49,937 nt of DNA. It comes from Gammaproteobacteria bacterium (GTDB lineage Bacteria > Pseudomonadota > Gammaproteobacteria > Enterobacterales > Alteromonadaceae). The notes under the pieces are model-generated. The model was not told where the DNA came from and ran no database searches. It saw nothing but the letters and a program-made list of their open reading frames with translations. Where the stretch lies: assembly GCA_018815765.1 (NCBI GenBank), contig JAHIWM010000042.1, positions 1 to 49,937 on the forward strand. The letters run 5' to 3'. The position numbers and the translations under genes are program-made. Positions 35,381-47,556 of this stretch are shown here, piece by piece; position 1 is the stretch's first letter; every line of letters starts with the position of its first letter.

Positions 35381-36382
35381 TCAGGCGACAGCCTCCAGTG
35401 CAGGTTTTACTTTATTTTTTAACCACAGATCCAGTTCCTGTAACTGTGGATAAAGTGATGTAACCTCAAGTACATAATCAAAGACCCTCGGTAAATCAGC
35501 AAGATAACCTGATTTACCATCGCGATGGTATAAGCGGCAGAAAATACCACAGACTTTAATATGTCGCTGTAACCCCATCCAGTCGAACCAAAGCTGAAAC
35601 TGTTCAGCACTTATCTCTGCCGGTAATTGTGCTTGTGTTCGCAGATTTTGATAAAACTCTCGACTTAATGCCTGTACCAAATCAACAGGCCATTTGATGT
35701 AACAATCTTTGAGTAAAGACACTGCGTCATAAGTCACAGGACCTTTGACGACATCCTGAAAATCGATCACCGCAAGTTGACCATCCTGTTGCACCATCAA
35801 ATTACGGGAATGGTAATCCCGGTGCATACCAGCCTGAGGCTGTTGCAATGCAGTATCAGCCAACAGCAGGAAATGCCGCTGCAGCATGGCTTGCTCTTGT
35901 GCATTGATCGTCAGTTGCAGATGCTGCAGTACAAACCAATCAATAAAAATCTGCATTTCACGTAATAAAAAGGCCTGGTCAAATACAGGCAAAGGCCCAC
36001 TACTTGTCGCGCTGATCGTACGAACCTGAGTCAACTGCGCCAATGCCTGACGATAAAAGCCAGTAGCAGTGTCACTGGTCAGCCTGGATAACAACAAGAT
36101 ATCGCCTAAATCACTCAGCACTAACAACCCCTGCTGAATATCCTGCGCAATAATTTGTGGAACCTGTAAACCCGCTTGAGCAAATGCCTGCTGAGTGGCC
36201 ACAAAACGGCTACAATCCTCTGCTGGTGTTGGTGCATCCATTAAGATGTAGCTTTGTTGTGCTCCGGAAAAACGGAAATAACGCCTGAAACTTGCATCTC
36301 CGGTGATAGGATCCAACCGAATCGCTTCGCCAGGAAAACAAGTCGCCAAAAAACTTTGAATTAACTGCATTCGAGCTGGCAC
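35381..36382 (-). CDS. amgK: N-acetylmuramate/N-acetylglucosamine kinase AmgK
   Basis: Phosphotransferase of the aminoglycoside kinase superfamily that phosphorylates the anomeric carbon of MurNAc or GlcNAc, supplying MurU. Motifs: ITGDASFRRYFRF, LVLSDLGDILLL, the catalytic HRDYHSRNLMV (Asp of HRDYHSRN) and VIDFQDVVKGP. The start is GTG at 36382: GGAG (36391-36394 on the complement) lies 8 bases before it, whereas ATG 36370 has no ribosome site. Length is 333 residues. Divergent from lptD across about 130 bases. Confidence 0.9.
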   Translation of the reverse strand: MPARMQLIQSFLATCFPGEAIRLDPITGDASFRRYFRFSGAQQSYILMDAPTPAEDCSRFVATQQAFAQAGLQVPQIIAQDIQQGLLVLSDLGDILLLSRLTSDTATGFYRQALAQLTQVRTISATSSGPLPVFDQAFLLREMQIFIDWFVLQHLQLTINAQEQAMLQRHFLLLADTALQQPQAGMHRDYHSRNLMVQQDGQLAVIDFQDVVKGPVTYDAVSLLKDCYIKWPVDLVQALSREFYQNLRTQAQLPAEISAEQFQLWFDWMGLQRHIKVCGIFCRLYHRDGKSGYLADLPRVFDYVLEVTSLYPQLQELDLWLKNKVKPALEAVA

Positions 36383-36511
36383 TTCATACTCTCCATCGAG
36401 TCAAAGCCAGCACTATAACGGATTAGCAGGATCCGGAAAATTGATTTATTATAGCTGGCTCGGTGTTCCGGTCGTTTTCACCTGTTTCAGGTATTGTACT
36501 AAGTAGGTTGC

Positions 36512-38785
36512 ATGACTCATTCTCTGATGTATCGCCTTATTCTCATGGCAATTGGTATGCCTTATCTTGTCCATGCAGAAGAGCAAACACCTCAACCTAT
36601 CCAGCAATGTTATAGCGCGGTTGAGATGCCGGCAAAGCTGAGTCAGCTGTCAGCTAAAGACAACAGACTGCAAATTTTGTCTGACCGCATTCGAATGATG
36701 CAGGACCAAACCGCCTTGTTTGACGGTAATATCGAAATTCTGTACCGCGATACCCTTTTAAACGCGGCCAATGCCCAGGTCAGTCAGAAAGATCAAACCT
36801 TGCTCGCCAGTGGTGGCATTCAATATTACAGCCCTGATTTAAAAGTCAGCAGTAGTCATTTCAGTGCACAGTTAAAAGAAGATAAAGCCGTATTAAGCGA
36901 AGCTGACTATCAATTGGTCAGTCAGTCTGGTCGCGGATATGCCAAAGAGATGAGCGCTTTAAACAAGCAAATTAATTTATCTGAAGCAAGCTTCACGACC
37001 TGCCCTGAAAATGACAGCAGTTGGGCTTTGCACGCAGATAAAATTAATATTAACTCTGATGATGGCTGGGGCGAAGCCTGGCATTCGGTGATTAAAATTC
37101 AGGATGTACCTGTCTTTTATTTACCTTATATGACCTTCCCGGTCAGCGACAAACGTAAAAGTGGCTTATTGTTTCCAAAGATTGGCAGTTCACAAAAACT
37201 AGGGGTCGATCTCGAAACCCCCTACTACCTGAATCTGGCAGAAAATTACGATGCGACTATCAGTCCACGTTTTATGAGCAAAAGGGGCGCACAGCTCAAT
37301 ACCGAATTCCGTTATCTGACTGAAGACCACAACGGCCTGCTGCAACTGGAAGTTTTACCCGATGATGATGATAAACCTGCAGGTTTTGGCAGCCGGTATT
37401 TAACCCATTTCAGTCATAGTGGTGATCTGTCAGACCGTTGGCGTGCCAGTGTCGATTTTACCGATGTCAGTGACGATGCTTATTTATCTGAACTGGGCTC
37501 AGATTACAGCAATCAAAGTGACACTCAGCTATACCGTCAGGCCAGTCTGAATTATTTCGGTGATTACCTGAATTCAGAAATCCGACTGCAAGGCTTTGAA
37601 ATTCTGGGTAATTATTCCCCTTCTTACGCAGCCTTACCTCAGATTGATCTAAGCTCGGCAGCACCATTGGATTTAGCGGCCGGATTTGAATTTAACTGGC
37701 ATAGCCAATACGCACATTTTCGTAATGATACAGCCGTCATTAACAATGCTGACCGTTTGCATCTTGAACCCAGTATTCGCTGGCCTTTGATCACCCCAGC
37801 TGTCGAACTGGTGGCGGAAACCAGCCTGCTGCATACCAGGTACCAACAAAATACTGACCAGGTCCAGCCTTTGCTGTCCGAAGAAATCAACAGGACCGTG
37901 CCCAAGGTTCAGATTAACGCCAAACTGAATATGGAAAGAGAACTGGCATGGGAGGATTCTGGCTCCTTACAAACCTTCGAGCCTCAGGTTCAGTATCTTT
38001 ACATTCCCTATCGCGACCAATCGAAGATCGGTCTGTACGATACAGCGCGATTGCAGGACGATTACTATGGTTTATTCCGTGAAAACAGATATTCAGGTTT
38101 GGATCGGATTGCCGACACCAATCAGTTGACTATAGGCTGGACAACCCGGCTTTATGACTCTCAGGACACTGAATTATTTCGTTTTAGCCTGGGTCAGATT
38201 GTATTTTTGGATGATCCGGAACCTATAGATAATTCGCTGCTGGACGCCGAACAACCAGCAGACTCAGTGCTGGCCTCGGAGTTGTTGTGGAACTGGAGCA
38301 AAGGCTGGTACTTAAATACAGCATTGCAGTATGATTCCAGCAACGAGCGTATGGTCAAAAGCAATGTGACTTTAGATTACATTGCGGATGATAAAAGCCT
38401 GATCCAATTGAACCACCGTTACAGTCGTGAGGTCTCAGACTACGAAATTGCGCAGGTTGGCTTTTTAGGCACGACCCCTATCGATGATAAATGGAAACTG
38501 ATTGCCAGTTATTATCGTGACATCAACAAGCATCATATGATAGAAGCTAACTTTGGTTTGCAATATGAATCCTGTTGCTGGGCAATACGTGTGGTTGCTA
38601 AGCGCCAAATCAATACCAACCTTGAATTGGCACTGAATGATTTATCACAACCTCCAACTTTTGATAACGGTATTGCCGTACAATTTGTCTTAAAAGGTTT
38701 TGGTGAGGGAGCAGGCTTCTCAGTCAGCGACATGTTATCAAACGGAATTTTTGGTTATAGACGCCCATATTTACTAAATAATTAA
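36512..38785 (+). CDS. lptD: LPS-assembly outer-membrane protein LptD
   Basis: Outer-membrane barrel that, with LptE, inserts lipopolysaccharide into the outer leaflet. It is 757 residues, with a signal peptide ending VHA-EE, a periplasmic OstA/LptA-like jellyroll (about 55-165) and a C-terminal barrel. Four cysteines, 33, 164, 688 and 689, match the pattern of E. coli C31, C173, C724 and C725, so the same inter-domain disulfides are likely. Met6 is an alternative start. It leads the lptD-surA-pdxA-rsmA-apaG-apaH block. Confidence 0.95.
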   Translation: MTHSLMYRLILMAIGMPYLVHAEEQTPQPIQQCYSAVEMPAKLSQLSAKDNRLQILSDRIRMMQDQTALFDGNIEILYRDTLLNAANAQVSQKDQTLLASGGIQYYSPDLKVSSSHFSAQLKEDKAVLSEADYQLVSQSGRGYAKEMSALNKQINLSEASFTTCPENDSSWALHADKININSDDGWGEAWHSVIKIQDVPVFYLPYMTFPVSDKRKSGLLFPKIGSSQKLGVDLETPYYLNLAENYDATISPRFMSKRGAQLNTEFRYLTEDHNGLLQLEVLPDDDDKPAGFGSRYLTHFSHSGDLSDRWRASVDFTDVSDDAYLSELGSDYSNQSDTQLYRQASLNYFGDYLNSEIRLQGFEILGNYSPSYAALPQIDLSSAAPLDLAAGFEFNWHSQYAHFRNDTAVINNADRLHLEPSIRWPLITPAVELVAETSLLHTRYQQNTDQVQPLLSEEINRTVPKVQINAKLNMERELAWEDSGSLQTFEPQVQYLYIPYRDQSKIGLYDTARLQDDYYGLFRENRYSGLDRIADTNQLTIGWTTRLYDSQDTELFRFSLGQIVFLDDPEPIDNSLLDAEQPADSVLASELLWNWSKGWYLNTALQYDSSNERMVKSNVTLDYIADDKSLIQLNHRYSREVSDYEIAQVGFLGTTPIDDKWKLIASYYRDINKHHMIEANFGLQYESCCWAIRVVAKRQINTNLELALNDLSQPPTFDNGIAVQFVLKGFGEGAGFSVSDMLSNGIFGYRRPYLLNN

Positions 38786-38796
38786 TGTAGGAACCT

Positions 38797-40089
38797 ATGA
38801 AGTTACAACTTTTGATTGCCAGCTCTGTGGCCGCATTTCTGGCCTTCTCGAGCCAGGCGGCAGAACAAAAGATAGACGGTGTTGCAGCTATCGTTAACAA
38901 CGGTGTCGTACTGGATACTGAAGTGACGGATATGGTCAACAAGGTGAAGCGCAACGCACAAAGTCAGGGACAAACCTTGCCTTCTGATCGTGCTTTACGT
39001 ACTCAAGCTTTAGAGCGTTTGATCAGCAACAGTTTACAGATGCAGATGGCAAAACGTATGGGGTTGCAAATTACTGACCCACAACTGGATCAGGCTTTGG
39101 AAAACGTTGCCCGGGGTGAAAACCTGACGATGGAACAGTTCCGTCAGCGAATAGTCGCTGAAGAAGGCGATTACCAGGAGTTCCGTGAGCGTTTCCGCGA
39201 AGAAATTACCACAGGTGAAGTATTACGTTCCAACGTACAACGCCGTATCTACATCAGTCCTCAGGAAATTGAAAACCTGATGAAAGTGATGGAAGAACAA
39301 GGTGCTTCCAACGAGCAATACAATATTGGCCATATTCTGATTTCAATTCCGAATCAGGGTAGTGCCGAAGAGATCAAAGACGCAAAAGAACGCGCAGATA
39401 AAGTGATGACGTTGTTACGTGAAGGCAGCGACTTTAAAAAGCTTGCTATCGCTTCTTCGTCTGACACCACAGCTCTGGATGGCGGTGAAATGGGTTGGAT
39501 GAATATTAACGAAATGCCGACTTTGTTTTCTGATGCTATTCGCGGCAAGAAAAAAACCGATATGATTGGTCCGTTACGCTCTGGTGCAGGTTTTCATATC
39601 CTGACGATTTTTGATATTCGTGGTGCTAACGTGGCTGAATTAAACGAAGTGAAAGCACGTCACGTGTTAATTAAGCCGTCTATTATCATGAGTGAAGAAA
39701 AAGCCCGTGATACGTTAAAGCAATTTGCTGCTGACTTTAAAGCAGGCAAAGTTGATTTCGCTGAGTTTGCCAGCAAAAACTCAGAGGACCCGGGTTCAAA
39801 GCTAAAAGGTGGTGATTTAGGTTGGGCTGATCCGGCCATGTATGTGCCAGCCTTTCGCGACACAGTCAACAATCTGCAAATCAACGAACTGAGCGAGCCT
39901 TTCCGCACCGAGCATGGCTGGCACATTGCGCAATTATTAGATAAACGTGTTGTCGACATGACCGCAGAGAAAAAACAAGATCAAGTCTACCGTATGCTGT
40001 TCAATCGTCGCTTTAACGAAGAACAGGCGAACTTCCTGCGTGAGTTGCGTGACCAGGCCTTTATCGAAGTGCTGGCGGATACTGAATGA
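38797..40089 (+). CDS. surA: Periplasmic chaperone and prolyl isomerase SurA
   Basis: Escorts outer-membrane proteins across the periplasm. The 430-residue protein has a signal peptide (to SSQA-AEQ), the N-terminal chaperone region with [17 protein letters not shown], and two PpiC parvulin domains (about 180-275 and 290-390) recognisable by [13 protein letters not shown] and [10 protein letters not shown]. It follows lptD by 11 bases and overlaps pdxA by four (ATGA). LptD is itself a known SurA client. Confidence 0.97.
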   Translation: MKLQLLIASSVAAFLAFSSQAAEQKIDGVAAIVNNGVVLDTEVTDMVNKVKRNAQSQGQTLPSDRALRTQALERLISNSLQMQMAKRMGLQITDPQLDQALENVARGENLTMEQFRQRIVAEEGDYQEFRERFREEITTGEVLRSNVQRRIYISPQEIENLMKVMEEQGASNEQYNIGHILISIPNQGSAEEIKDAKERADKVMTLLREGSDFKKLAIASSSDTTALDGGEMGWMNINEMPTLFSDAIRGKKKTDMIGPLRSGAGFHILTIFDIRGANVAELNEVKARHVLIKPSIIMSEEKARDTLKQFAADFKAGKVDFAEFASKNSEDPGSKLKGGDLGWADPAMYVPAFRDTVNNLQINELSEPFRTEHGWHIAQLLDKRVVDMTAEKKQDQVYRMLFNRRFNEEQANFLRELRDQAFIEVLADTE

Positions 40090-41072
40090 CATTGAGGATA
40101 GCGATCACCCCAGGTGAGCCAGCCGGTATAGGCCCTGATCTGGTGGTGATGTTGGCACAAAAAGATTGGCCGGTGCAGCTAATCGTCTGTGCCAATGCAG
40201 AAGTGCTACAGCAAAGAGCGGCAGAGTTAAACCTGCCGCTTCAGCTTTTACCTTATCAGCCGGAACAGCCAGCACAACCTCAGCAAGCTGGCACTCTGAC
40301 TTATGTGGACTTCGCAGTAGAAGCTCCAGTGGTCACTGGCCAATTGAATGAAGCTAATGGGCGTTATGTGGTCGAGACCTTACGATATGTCGGCGAAAAA
40401 TCTATGTCAGGCGAATTTGATGCCATAGTCACAGGTCCTGTACATAAAGGTATTATTAATAAAGCTGGCATTCCATTTAGTGGCCATACTGAGTTTTTTG
40501 CCCACCTGTCGAATACACCTTATGTCGTTATGATGCTGGCAACCGAAGGTTTAAGAGTCGCACTGGCCACAACACATATTCCATTAGCCTATGTCGCAAA
40601 AGCTATTACGAAAGAGCGTTTACACAAAGTCATTTCGGTACTGCACCACGACTTACAGCACAAATTTGCCATTGCTTCCCCTGTTATTTATGTCTGTGGA
40701 TTAAATCCGCATGCTGGAGAAGATGGACATTTGGGGCGGGAAGAAATTGATATTATCAGCCCCACTTTAGACGAACTGCGTTTGCAAGGCATGAACCTGG
40801 TGGGTCCATTGCCAGCCGATACCTTGTTTCAACCGAAATACCTCGACCACGCTGATGCAGTTTTAGCTATGTATCATGATCAAGGCTTGCCTGTTCTGAA
40901 ACACAAAGGCTTTGGTCGTTCAGTCAATATCAGTCTTGGTTTACCTTTAATCAGAACATCAGTCGACCATGGTACTGCGCTGGATTTAGCCGGTACTGGA
41001 AAAGCCGACCCGGGAAGTTTATTCCACTCCCTGGAACAAGCCATTTATTTAGCGCAAAGAGCCAAGTTATAA
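40086..41072 (+). CDS. pdxA: 4-hydroxythreonine-4-phosphate dehydrogenase PdxA
   Basis: NAD-dependent step in pyridoxal 5'-phosphate synthesis. The 328-residue protein has [13 protein letters not shown] at the N-terminus, [22 protein letters not shown], and the C-terminal [15 protein letters not shown] and [18 protein letters not shown] motifs; His residues in GHTEF and YHDQG are the expected metal ligands. Start overlaps the surA stop, indicating coupling; rsmA follows after one base. Confidence 0.97.
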   Translation: MTLRIAITPGEPAGIGPDLVVMLAQKDWPVQLIVCANAEVLQQRAAELNLPLQLLPYQPEQPAQPQQAGTLTYVDFAVEAPVVTGQLNEANGRYVVETLRYVGEKSMSGEFDAIVTGPVHKGIINKAGIPFSGHTEFFAHLSNTPYVVMMLATEGLRVALATTHIPLAYVAKAITKERLHKVISVLHHDLQHKFAIASPVIYVCGLNPHAGEDGHLGREEIDIISPTLDELRLQGMNLVGPLPADTLFQPKYLDHADAVLAMYHDQGLPVLKHKGFGRSVNISLGLPLIRTSVDHGTALDLAGTGKADPGSLFHSLEQAIYLAQRAKL

Positions 41073-41073
41073 C

Positions 41074-41889
41074 ATGACAGATAAAGTACACCAAGGACAC
41101 ACAGCCCGAAAACGTTTTGGTCAGAACTTCTTACACGATCCTGTCGTCATAGAGCGGATTGTTAAAGCCATCAGCCCAAAACCAACGGATTTATTGGTTG
41201 AAATCGGCCCAGGTTTAGGTGCAATCACCGAACCTGTTGTCGAAAAGTCAGGCCACTTAACTGTGATTGAACTGGACCGGGATCTGGCTCAGCGTTTACA
41301 GGAACACCCCGTACTCGCTGACAAACTGACAATACATCAGGCTGATGCGATGAAATTCGACTTCCGTCAGCTACTGCAGCCAGGCAAAAAATTAAAAGTC
41401 TTTGGTAATTTGCCTTATAACATTTCAACACCACTACTGTTCCACCTGTTTGATTACGCGGACGATATTGAGAACATGCACTTTATGCTGCAAAAAGAAG
41501 TGGTTGAACGTATGACTGCAGGTCATGGTTCTAAGACTTATGGCCGCTTGTCGGTTATGACTCAGTTTTTCTGCCATGCGATGCCAGTGGTCGAAGTAGG
41601 TCCGGGAGCCTTTAAACCCGCCCCTAAAGTACATTCAGCTGTTGTGCGACTGATCCCTAAACCAAGCTCAGAGCGTCAGGATGTGCCTGTAGCTGTATTA
41701 AACAGAGTCTGCTTAGAGGCTTTTAATCAGCGCCGTAAAACCTTACGTAACTGTTTCAGCAATTTTGCAACGGCTGAACAAATTGTCGAAATGGGTATAG
41801 ATCCAACGTTACGCCCAGAGCAATTGAGTGTGGAACAATTTATTGGTATAGCGCACTGGTTGCATCAACAAGAGCAACAACAATTATGA
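41074..41889 (+). CDS. rsmA: 16S rRNA dimethyladenosine transferase RsmA
   Basis: Dimethylates two adjacent adenosines near the 3' end of 16S rRNA (KsgA). The 271-residue protein shows [11 protein letters not shown], the SAM-binding [12 protein letters not shown], the [14 protein letters not shown] catalytic motif and the C-terminal [10 protein letters not shown]. It overlaps apaG by four bases (ATGA). Confidence 0.97.
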   Translation: MTDKVHQGHTARKRFGQNFLHDPVVIERIVKAISPKPTDLLVEIGPGLGAITEPVVEKSGHLTVIELDRDLAQRLQEHPVLADKLTIHQADAMKFDFRQLLQPGKKLKVFGNLPYNISTPLLFHLFDYADDIENMHFMLQKEVVERMTAGHGSKTYGRLSVMTQFFCHAMPVVEVGPGAFKPAPKVHSAVVRLIPKPSSERQDVPVAVLNRVCLEAFNQRRKTLRNCFSNFATAEQIVEMGIDPTLRPEQLSVEQFIGIAHWLHQQEQQQL

Positions 41890-42263
41890 GCCTGAGCTTC
41901 GAAATTCCGGTCTCAGTTGAGACATTTTATGTGGCAGCTCAATCTGATCCTGTGATAAACAGGTATGTTTTTGCCTATACCATTACCATCAAAAACCACA
42001 GCTCCGAAACGGTGCAATTGCTCAGACGTTATTGGTTAATTACCGATGCGAATGGCAAGGAAACAGAGGTGCATGGTGAAGGTGTGGTGGGTGAACAACC
42101 TCAACTCGCACCGGGTTCCAGTTATAGTTATACCAGTGGCGCAGTGCTGGAAACTCCTGTGGGCACCATGCAAGGTCATTACGAAATGACCAGCCAAAGC
42201 CAACTGAACTTTAAAGCAGCTATTCCATTATTCCGTTTAGCATTGCCAAATATTCTGAACTGA
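41886..42263 (+). CDS. apaG: ApaG protein
   Basis: Small single-domain protein of 125 residues, fibronectin-III-like in known structures, biochemical role unresolved (linked to Co2+ resistance and Ap4A in enterics). Motifs: [24 protein letters not shown] (in part), [20 protein letters not shown] and MQGHYEM. Overlaps rsmA by four bases and is followed after four bases by apaH, the conserved order. Confidence 0.96.
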   Translation: MSLSFEIPVSVETFYVAAQSDPVINRYVFAYTITIKNHSSETVQLLRRYWLITDANGKETEVHGEGVVGEQPQLAPGSSYSYTSGAVLETPVGTMQGHYEMTSQSQLNFKAAIPLFRLALPNILN

Positions 42264-42267
42264 GATT

Positions 42268-43065
42268 ATGCCACGTTACGTGATTGGAGATGTTCAGGGC
42301 TGCTTCAAACAGCTGCAATCCTTGTTAACAAAAATCCAGTTTGATCCAAAGCTGGATGAGTTATGGTTTTGTGGCGATTTGATTGCAAGAGGGCCCGATT
42401 CGTTAGCCACTTTGCGCTTTGTCCGATCGTTAGGGGATAAGGCCAAAGTTGTACTGGGGAACCATGATCTGCATTTTCTTGCCTGTGTGTTTGGCTTTGC
42501 TAAAGTGGATGCTAAAGATCTACTGGATGAACTACTGCAATCGCCCGATTTGCCAGATCTGGTGCAATGGTTGCAGCAACAACCTTTAATGCATTTTGAG
42601 CCAGAAGAGCAACTGTTACTGGTTCATGCAGGTTTAGCACCTTACTGGGATATACAGCCAGCATTAGATGCTGCAGACCAGGTCAGTACTGTGCTAAAAC
42701 ATCAACCGGAAAAACTCTTTACTGCCATGTATGGAAACACTCCGACTTTATGGTCTGAAGTGCGTACTGATGAAGAGCTCTGGCGCTTCACCATTAACAG
42801 CTGCACCCGAATGCGGTTTTGTCTGACAAATGGCGCACTTGAACTCAAAGAAAAGCGTCATCCGGATAAAGTTAGTAATCTGGTTCCGTGGTATCTGTTT
42901 TGGCAACAGCCGCCACACCCACAGATATTTTTTGGCCACTGGGCAAGCCTGATGGGTCAGAGCCCTGTTGCAGGAATCCATGCACTGGACACTGGTTGTG
43001 TTTGGGGAAATTATTTAACAGCCTATTGTATTGAGACTGAGCAGCGTTATAGTGTTTCTGACTAA
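42268..43065 (+). CDS. apaH: Diadenosine tetraphosphatase ApaH
   Basis: Hydrolyses Ap4A to two ADP; Ap4A marks RNA 5' ends and rises under stress. The 265-residue protein has the phosphoesterase triad motifs GDVQGCF, FCGDLIARGPDS and LGNHDLHF near the N-terminus, and VHAGLAPYWD and GHWASLMGQ later. Last gene of the lptD block. An AGCGTTAT/ATAACGCT repeat (43043-43050, 43068-43075) spans its stop but lacks a T-run. Confidence 0.97.
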   Translation: MPRYVIGDVQGCFKQLQSLLTKIQFDPKLDELWFCGDLIARGPDSLATLRFVRSLGDKAKVVLGNHDLHFLACVFGFAKVDAKDLLDELLQSPDLPDLVQWLQQQPLMHFEPEEQLLLVHAGLAPYWDIQPALDAADQVSTVLKHQPEKLFTAMYGNTPTLWSEVRTDEELWRFTINSCTRMRFCLTNGALELKEKRHPDKVSNLVPWYLFWQQPPHPQIFFGHWASLMGQSPVAGIHALDTGCVWGNYLTAYCIETEQRYSVSD

Positions 43066-43172
43066 AAATAACGCTATAATGCCGCGTCATTTAAAATGTC
43101 GTATTTTGAATTTTTATTGTGTGGTGACAGGGTCAATAGTGCCCTTTTAGCCTGGATACTGGGAGTAAGGTT

Positions 43173-45185
43173 ATGAAGTTAACGGTAGCACTTCGGATTA
43201 TTGGTGGTTTTGGTGTAATTTCACTACTACTGCTCGTGATCGGTATTACCTCGTACATGAGCTTGAATAGTATCAATGACTCAACCACGCAAGTAAATGA
43301 AATCTCGATCCCTGCTTTGGAAAATAGCGCTGTACTGCAAAGTGAATTTGTTAAAATGAGCAAAGTCAGTTTACAAGCTTTTTATGCCACAGAAGTAAAA
43401 CAGGTCAAAGATTTAGAGACTCAGTTCAATGCAGAACAGGCGTTGTATGATACAGCAGCCAAAGTATTACAAGCTGTGGTGGCCGAAGAGGAAACTCTGG
43501 CGAGTTCTTTTAAGGATGTGTCAGCTGCGTACACCGAATTCACACCTGTCAGCAAAAAGCTATTCGCAGAGCTTAGTAAAAGCCTGAGTTTACGTGATCA
43601 AATTGCCTCTCAGTTATCGGATGTAGAGTTAAATTCAGATGACTCCGCATCTTTACTGTTGGATTTCAGTGACGTCAGAGATGTAAGCCGTCGTTTCCCG
43701 CAAGCCAGTAAGGCTGCGACTGAATTGGAAACAGGTTTAAATACACTGGTCAGCGTGGTGGTTGATTTAACCCGTACAACTTCAGCAACAACAGCAGACA
43801 CTATTGCTAACGAAGTAAAATCTCGTTTAGAAGGTGTGACTCAGCAGATGAATACCATCAAAACTGAAGCTGGTGCCAGTGTTGATATGGTGGCGGATTT
43901 AGATGAAAAAATTACCGCTATCCATGAATTATTGTCTGGTGACGAAGGCATCCTGACTTTAAAAGCACAAATGTTAGCCGCCAGTGCTGAAGCTCAGAAG
44001 TTATTGACTCAGGCTGAAGGTCACAACAAAACCGCATTAGATGGTTTAAACCGATTATTATCTCGTGCTCGTACCGTCGCTGGCGAAATTCAGGCCGAAG
44101 CTCAATCTGATGTATCAAGTGCTATTACTACTATATTTCTGGTTGTACTGATTTCTATTGGTTTGGCCGTAGGTATTGCCATGGTTACAGTGCGTAGCAT
44201 TACGTTACCATTATCTAAGGTAAACGAAATTTTAGGTGTGGTCGCTTCTGGTGATTTAACCAAACGTTTGGATGATAAAGCTCAGGATGAATTTGGTGAT
44301 CTGGCCCGTAACTGTAATCAGGTTATTACCAATTTGCGCCAACTGATCCAGGGTATTATTTCCCGCTCGACTCAACTTGCCGCTGCATCTGAGCAGACTT
44401 CAGCCATCACAGTAGAAACAACCACAGCCATTCGTGAGCAGAAGTCTCAGGTGACTCAGGCCGCGACTGCTACAACAGAGATGAGCAGCACTTCACAAGG
44501 CGTAATGCAAAGCTCTAACGATGCGTTGGCTGAAATCAAAAATGCTGACAGTGAAGCTGAGCGTGTCAAAGTTATTTCTGAAAATAACAAGCAGACCATA
44601 CTGCAGTTATCTAAAGAAGTGGACCAGGCTTCAACTGTTATCAATAAACTGCATAAAGACAGCGCGTCGATCGGCAGTATCCTTGATGTTATCCGTGGTA
44701 TCGCAGAACAAACTAACTTATTGGCATTGAATGCGGCTATTGAAGCAGCACGTGCTGGCGAGCAAGGTCGCGGTTTTGCGGTAGTAGCGGATGAAGTTCG
44801 GTCATTGGCGAGCAAAACTCAAGCATCTACACAGGAAATTCAGGCGATGATACAAGTCCTGCAGACCGGTGCTCATGCAGCTGTAGAAGCGATGAACAAA
44901 GGTAAAAAGCAGGCTGAAAATTGTGTGACTCAGACTGAAGTTGCTGCTCAGGCACTGGAATCTATCACCAACGCAGTTCACTTAGCCCATGATATGAGCG
45001 AACAAATCTCTCATGCTGCCAAAGAGCAGAATCAGGTGTCTAACGAAATCAGCCACTTATTAGAATCCATTGTAACTATTGCGGAACAAACAGCTTCAGG
45101 TGCTGAGCAAACGTCTCAATCCAGCCATGAAGTAGCTCGTTTAGCTGAAGAGTTACGCCAATCTGTTGACCAGTTCAAAGTCTGA
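43173..45185 (+). CDS. Methyl-accepting chemotaxis protein
   Basis: Membrane chemoreceptor of 670 residues. TM1 (about 9-29), a large periplasmic helical sensor (30-310), TM2 (about 318-342), HAMP (343-395) and the cytoplasmic signalling domain with the hairpin tip [20 protein letters not shown] near residues 511-530 followed by [13 protein letters not shown]. There is no C-terminal CheR-docking pentapeptide (ends DQFKV). GGAGTAAGG precedes the ATG. A TATAAT lies at 43075-43080 with no good -35. Ligand unknown; the sensor is long and helical, so it may not be a Cache type. Terminator follows. Confidence 0.96.
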   Translation: MKLTVALRIIGGFGVISLLLLVIGITSYMSLNSINDSTTQVNEISIPALENSAVLQSEFVKMSKVSLQAFYATEVKQVKDLETQFNAEQALYDTAAKVLQAVVAEEETLASSFKDVSAAYTEFTPVSKKLFAELSKSLSLRDQIASQLSDVELNSDDSASLLLDFSDVRDVSRRFPQASKAATELETGLNTLVSVVVDLTRTTSATTADTIANEVKSRLEGVTQQMNTIKTEAGASVDMVADLDEKITAIHELLSGDEGILTLKAQMLAASAEAQKLLTQAEGHNKTALDGLNRLLSRARTVAGEIQAEAQSDVSSAITTIFLVVLISIGLAVGIAMVTVRSITLPLSKVNEILGVVASGDLTKRLDDKAQDEFGDLARNCNQVITNLRQLIQGIISRSTQLAAASEQTSAITVETTTAIREQKSQVTQAATATTEMSSTSQGVMQSSNDALAEIKNADSEAERVKVISENNKQTILQLSKEVDQASTVINKLHKDSASIGSILDVIRGIAEQTNLLALNAAIEAARAGEQGRGFAVVADEVRSLASKTQASTQEIQAMIQVLQTGAHAAVEAMNKGKKQAENCVTQTEVAAQALESITNAVHLAHDMSEQISHAAKEQNQVSNEISHLLESIVTIAEQTASGAEQTSQSSHEVARLAEELRQSVDQFKV

Positions 45186-45200
45186 TCTGGTTCGTTAGTA

Positions 45201-45230
45201 AAAAAAATCCGCCATATGGCGGATTTTTTT
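45201..45230. terminator. Bidirectional intrinsic terminator
   Basis: A-run, ATCCGCCAT then ATGGCGGAT and a T-run form a perfect 30-bp symmetric element between the convergent chemoreceptor and DUF3718 genes. Confidence 0.93.
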
Positions 45231-45250
45231 ATTGGGCATGGAAGGGGTAA

Positions 45251-45631
45251 TTACTCACCACCACCCGCTCGTTCTTTTAATACTGCGAGCACAGGAGACG
45301 CGGCAAAACCATTGCCTTCAGCCCATGCGATATCACCTGACGCTGCAACCTGAGCAGCAGGTAACTGTTTAACGATAAACTCACCCACATCCGCTGCATT
45401 ACTTTTTATCGCAAACCGGACTAAGCTGTCACCGTTGCACGTCACGCCATCATAGATGTTGCGAAGACGCAGGCGATAATCACTTAATACTTTGCGTAAT
45501 CTATTTTTATCGTCAGCCTTGACATAATCACACATAGAAGCAGCTAGCTGATCGTCAGCATGCACCACTGGGGACACTAATACTGCACCGGCCACCACCA
45601 CACCACAGAACACTGCTGGCAACAATTTCAT
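45251..45631 (-). CDS. DUF3718 exported protein
   Basis: Exported 126-residue protein with signal peptide (MKLLPAVFCGVVVAGAVLVSPVVHA-DD). Two cysteines (MCDYVKADDKNRLRKVL and GVTCNGDSLVRFAI) probably form a disulfide; helical pattern as in DUF3718 proteins of Alteromonadales. AGGAG lies before the start. Function unknown; it is a single gene between a terminator and folA. Confidence 0.85.
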   Translation of the reverse strand: MKLLPAVFCGVVVAGAVLVSPVVHADDQLAASMCDYVKADDKNRLRKVLSDYRLRLRNIYDGVTCNGDSLVRFAIKSNAADVGEFIVKQLPAAQVAASGDIAWAEGNGFAASPVLAVLKERAGGGE

Positions 45632-45708
45632 ACATTACTCCTGAAGCAGTCAAAAAACAGACAAAAGTATAGTAACAACATGTGACAATAGGTGCAATGC
45701 AGACCTGT

Positions 45709-46197
45709 TCATTCTCTGTTCAGTGTGCGGAAATGATAAGAATGGGGGTTTTGTGGATCAGGTTGATGATACTCTGACTCAGACTCGCGCCAGTCTGCAA
45801 CGGCCTGATAGTCAGGGAAAAAGGCATCGCCTTCTACGGTCAGATCAATATCGGTGATATAAAGTGTATCAGCCAGAGGCAACACCTGACGATAAATCTC
45901 AGCGCCACCTATGATCATCACCTCAGCTTCGTGCTGCACTAAAGCCAAAGCCTGTTCAATACTTTGCACCCAATCAGCATCAGCGCTAAGCGCGCCAATT
46001 TGGCGGCTAATCACTATATTGCGGCGTCCCGGCAGGGCTTTACCAATAGATTGGTAGGTTTTGCGGCCCATAATCACCGGCTTGCCTAAAGTCACTTTTT
46101 TAAAGTGCTTCAGATCAGCCGGTAAATGCCAGGGCATCTGGTTATCTTTGCCAATTACTCTGTTATTGGCCATAGCCGCTATCATTGCAATCCGCAT
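45709..46197 (-). CDS. folA: Dihydrofolate reductase FolA
   Basis: Reduces dihydrofolate to tetrahydrofolate; target of trimethoprim. The 162-residue protein has IAAMANNRVIGKDNQMPWHLPADL, with the active-site Trp and Asp, IMGRKTYQSIGKALPGR and IIGGAEIYRQVLP. ATG 46197 is chosen over GTG 46203 because GAGG immediately precedes it; that site overlaps the obgE stop, which indicates coupling to obgE seven bases upstream. Confidence 0.96.
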   Translation of the reverse strand: MRIAMIAAMANNRVIGKDNQMPWHLPADLKHFKKVTLGKPVIMGRKTYQSIGKALPGRRNIVISRQIGALSADADWVQSIEQALALVQHEAEVMIIGGAEIYRQVLPLADTLYITDIDLTVEGDAFFPDYQAVADWRESESEYHQPDPQNPHSYHFRTLNRE

Positions 46198-46204
46198 TAT
46201 CACC

Positions 46205-47380
<1,176 letters not shown>

Positions 47381-47512
47381 CTAAAAAAACTATGGGCTCA
47401 TTATACTATCAATTCCGCCCGCACATGAATGCATAGCAGGGCTTGGATGAATTGAAAGCAACAAAACTGACCTTCAGCATACTGAAGTATCAGCCTTTGA
47501 TCGATTCTTAAT

Positions 47513-47541
47513 AAAAAAGCCCCGCACTAGGCGGGGCTTTT
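47513..47541 (-). terminator. Terminator after rplU-rpmA
   Basis: Read on the minus strand, AAAAGCCCCGC and GCGGGGCTTTT (47531-47541 and 47515-47525) form an 11-bp stem with a 5-base loop and a T-run. It separates rpmA from obgE. A small CTTCAG/CTGAAG hairpin lies at about 47472-47487 in the same gap. Confidence 0.9.
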
Positions 47542-47556
47542 CGAATCAATGCGTCG

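Noticed and set aside
43043-43110. Terminator after apaH and a sigma-28 promoter (TAAA to GCCG) for the chemoreceptor
   Set aside because: The AGCGTTAT/ATAACGCT repeat has no T-run, and the TAAA-GCCG spacing is one base short with a poor -10 match; the TATAAT there has no good -35 either.
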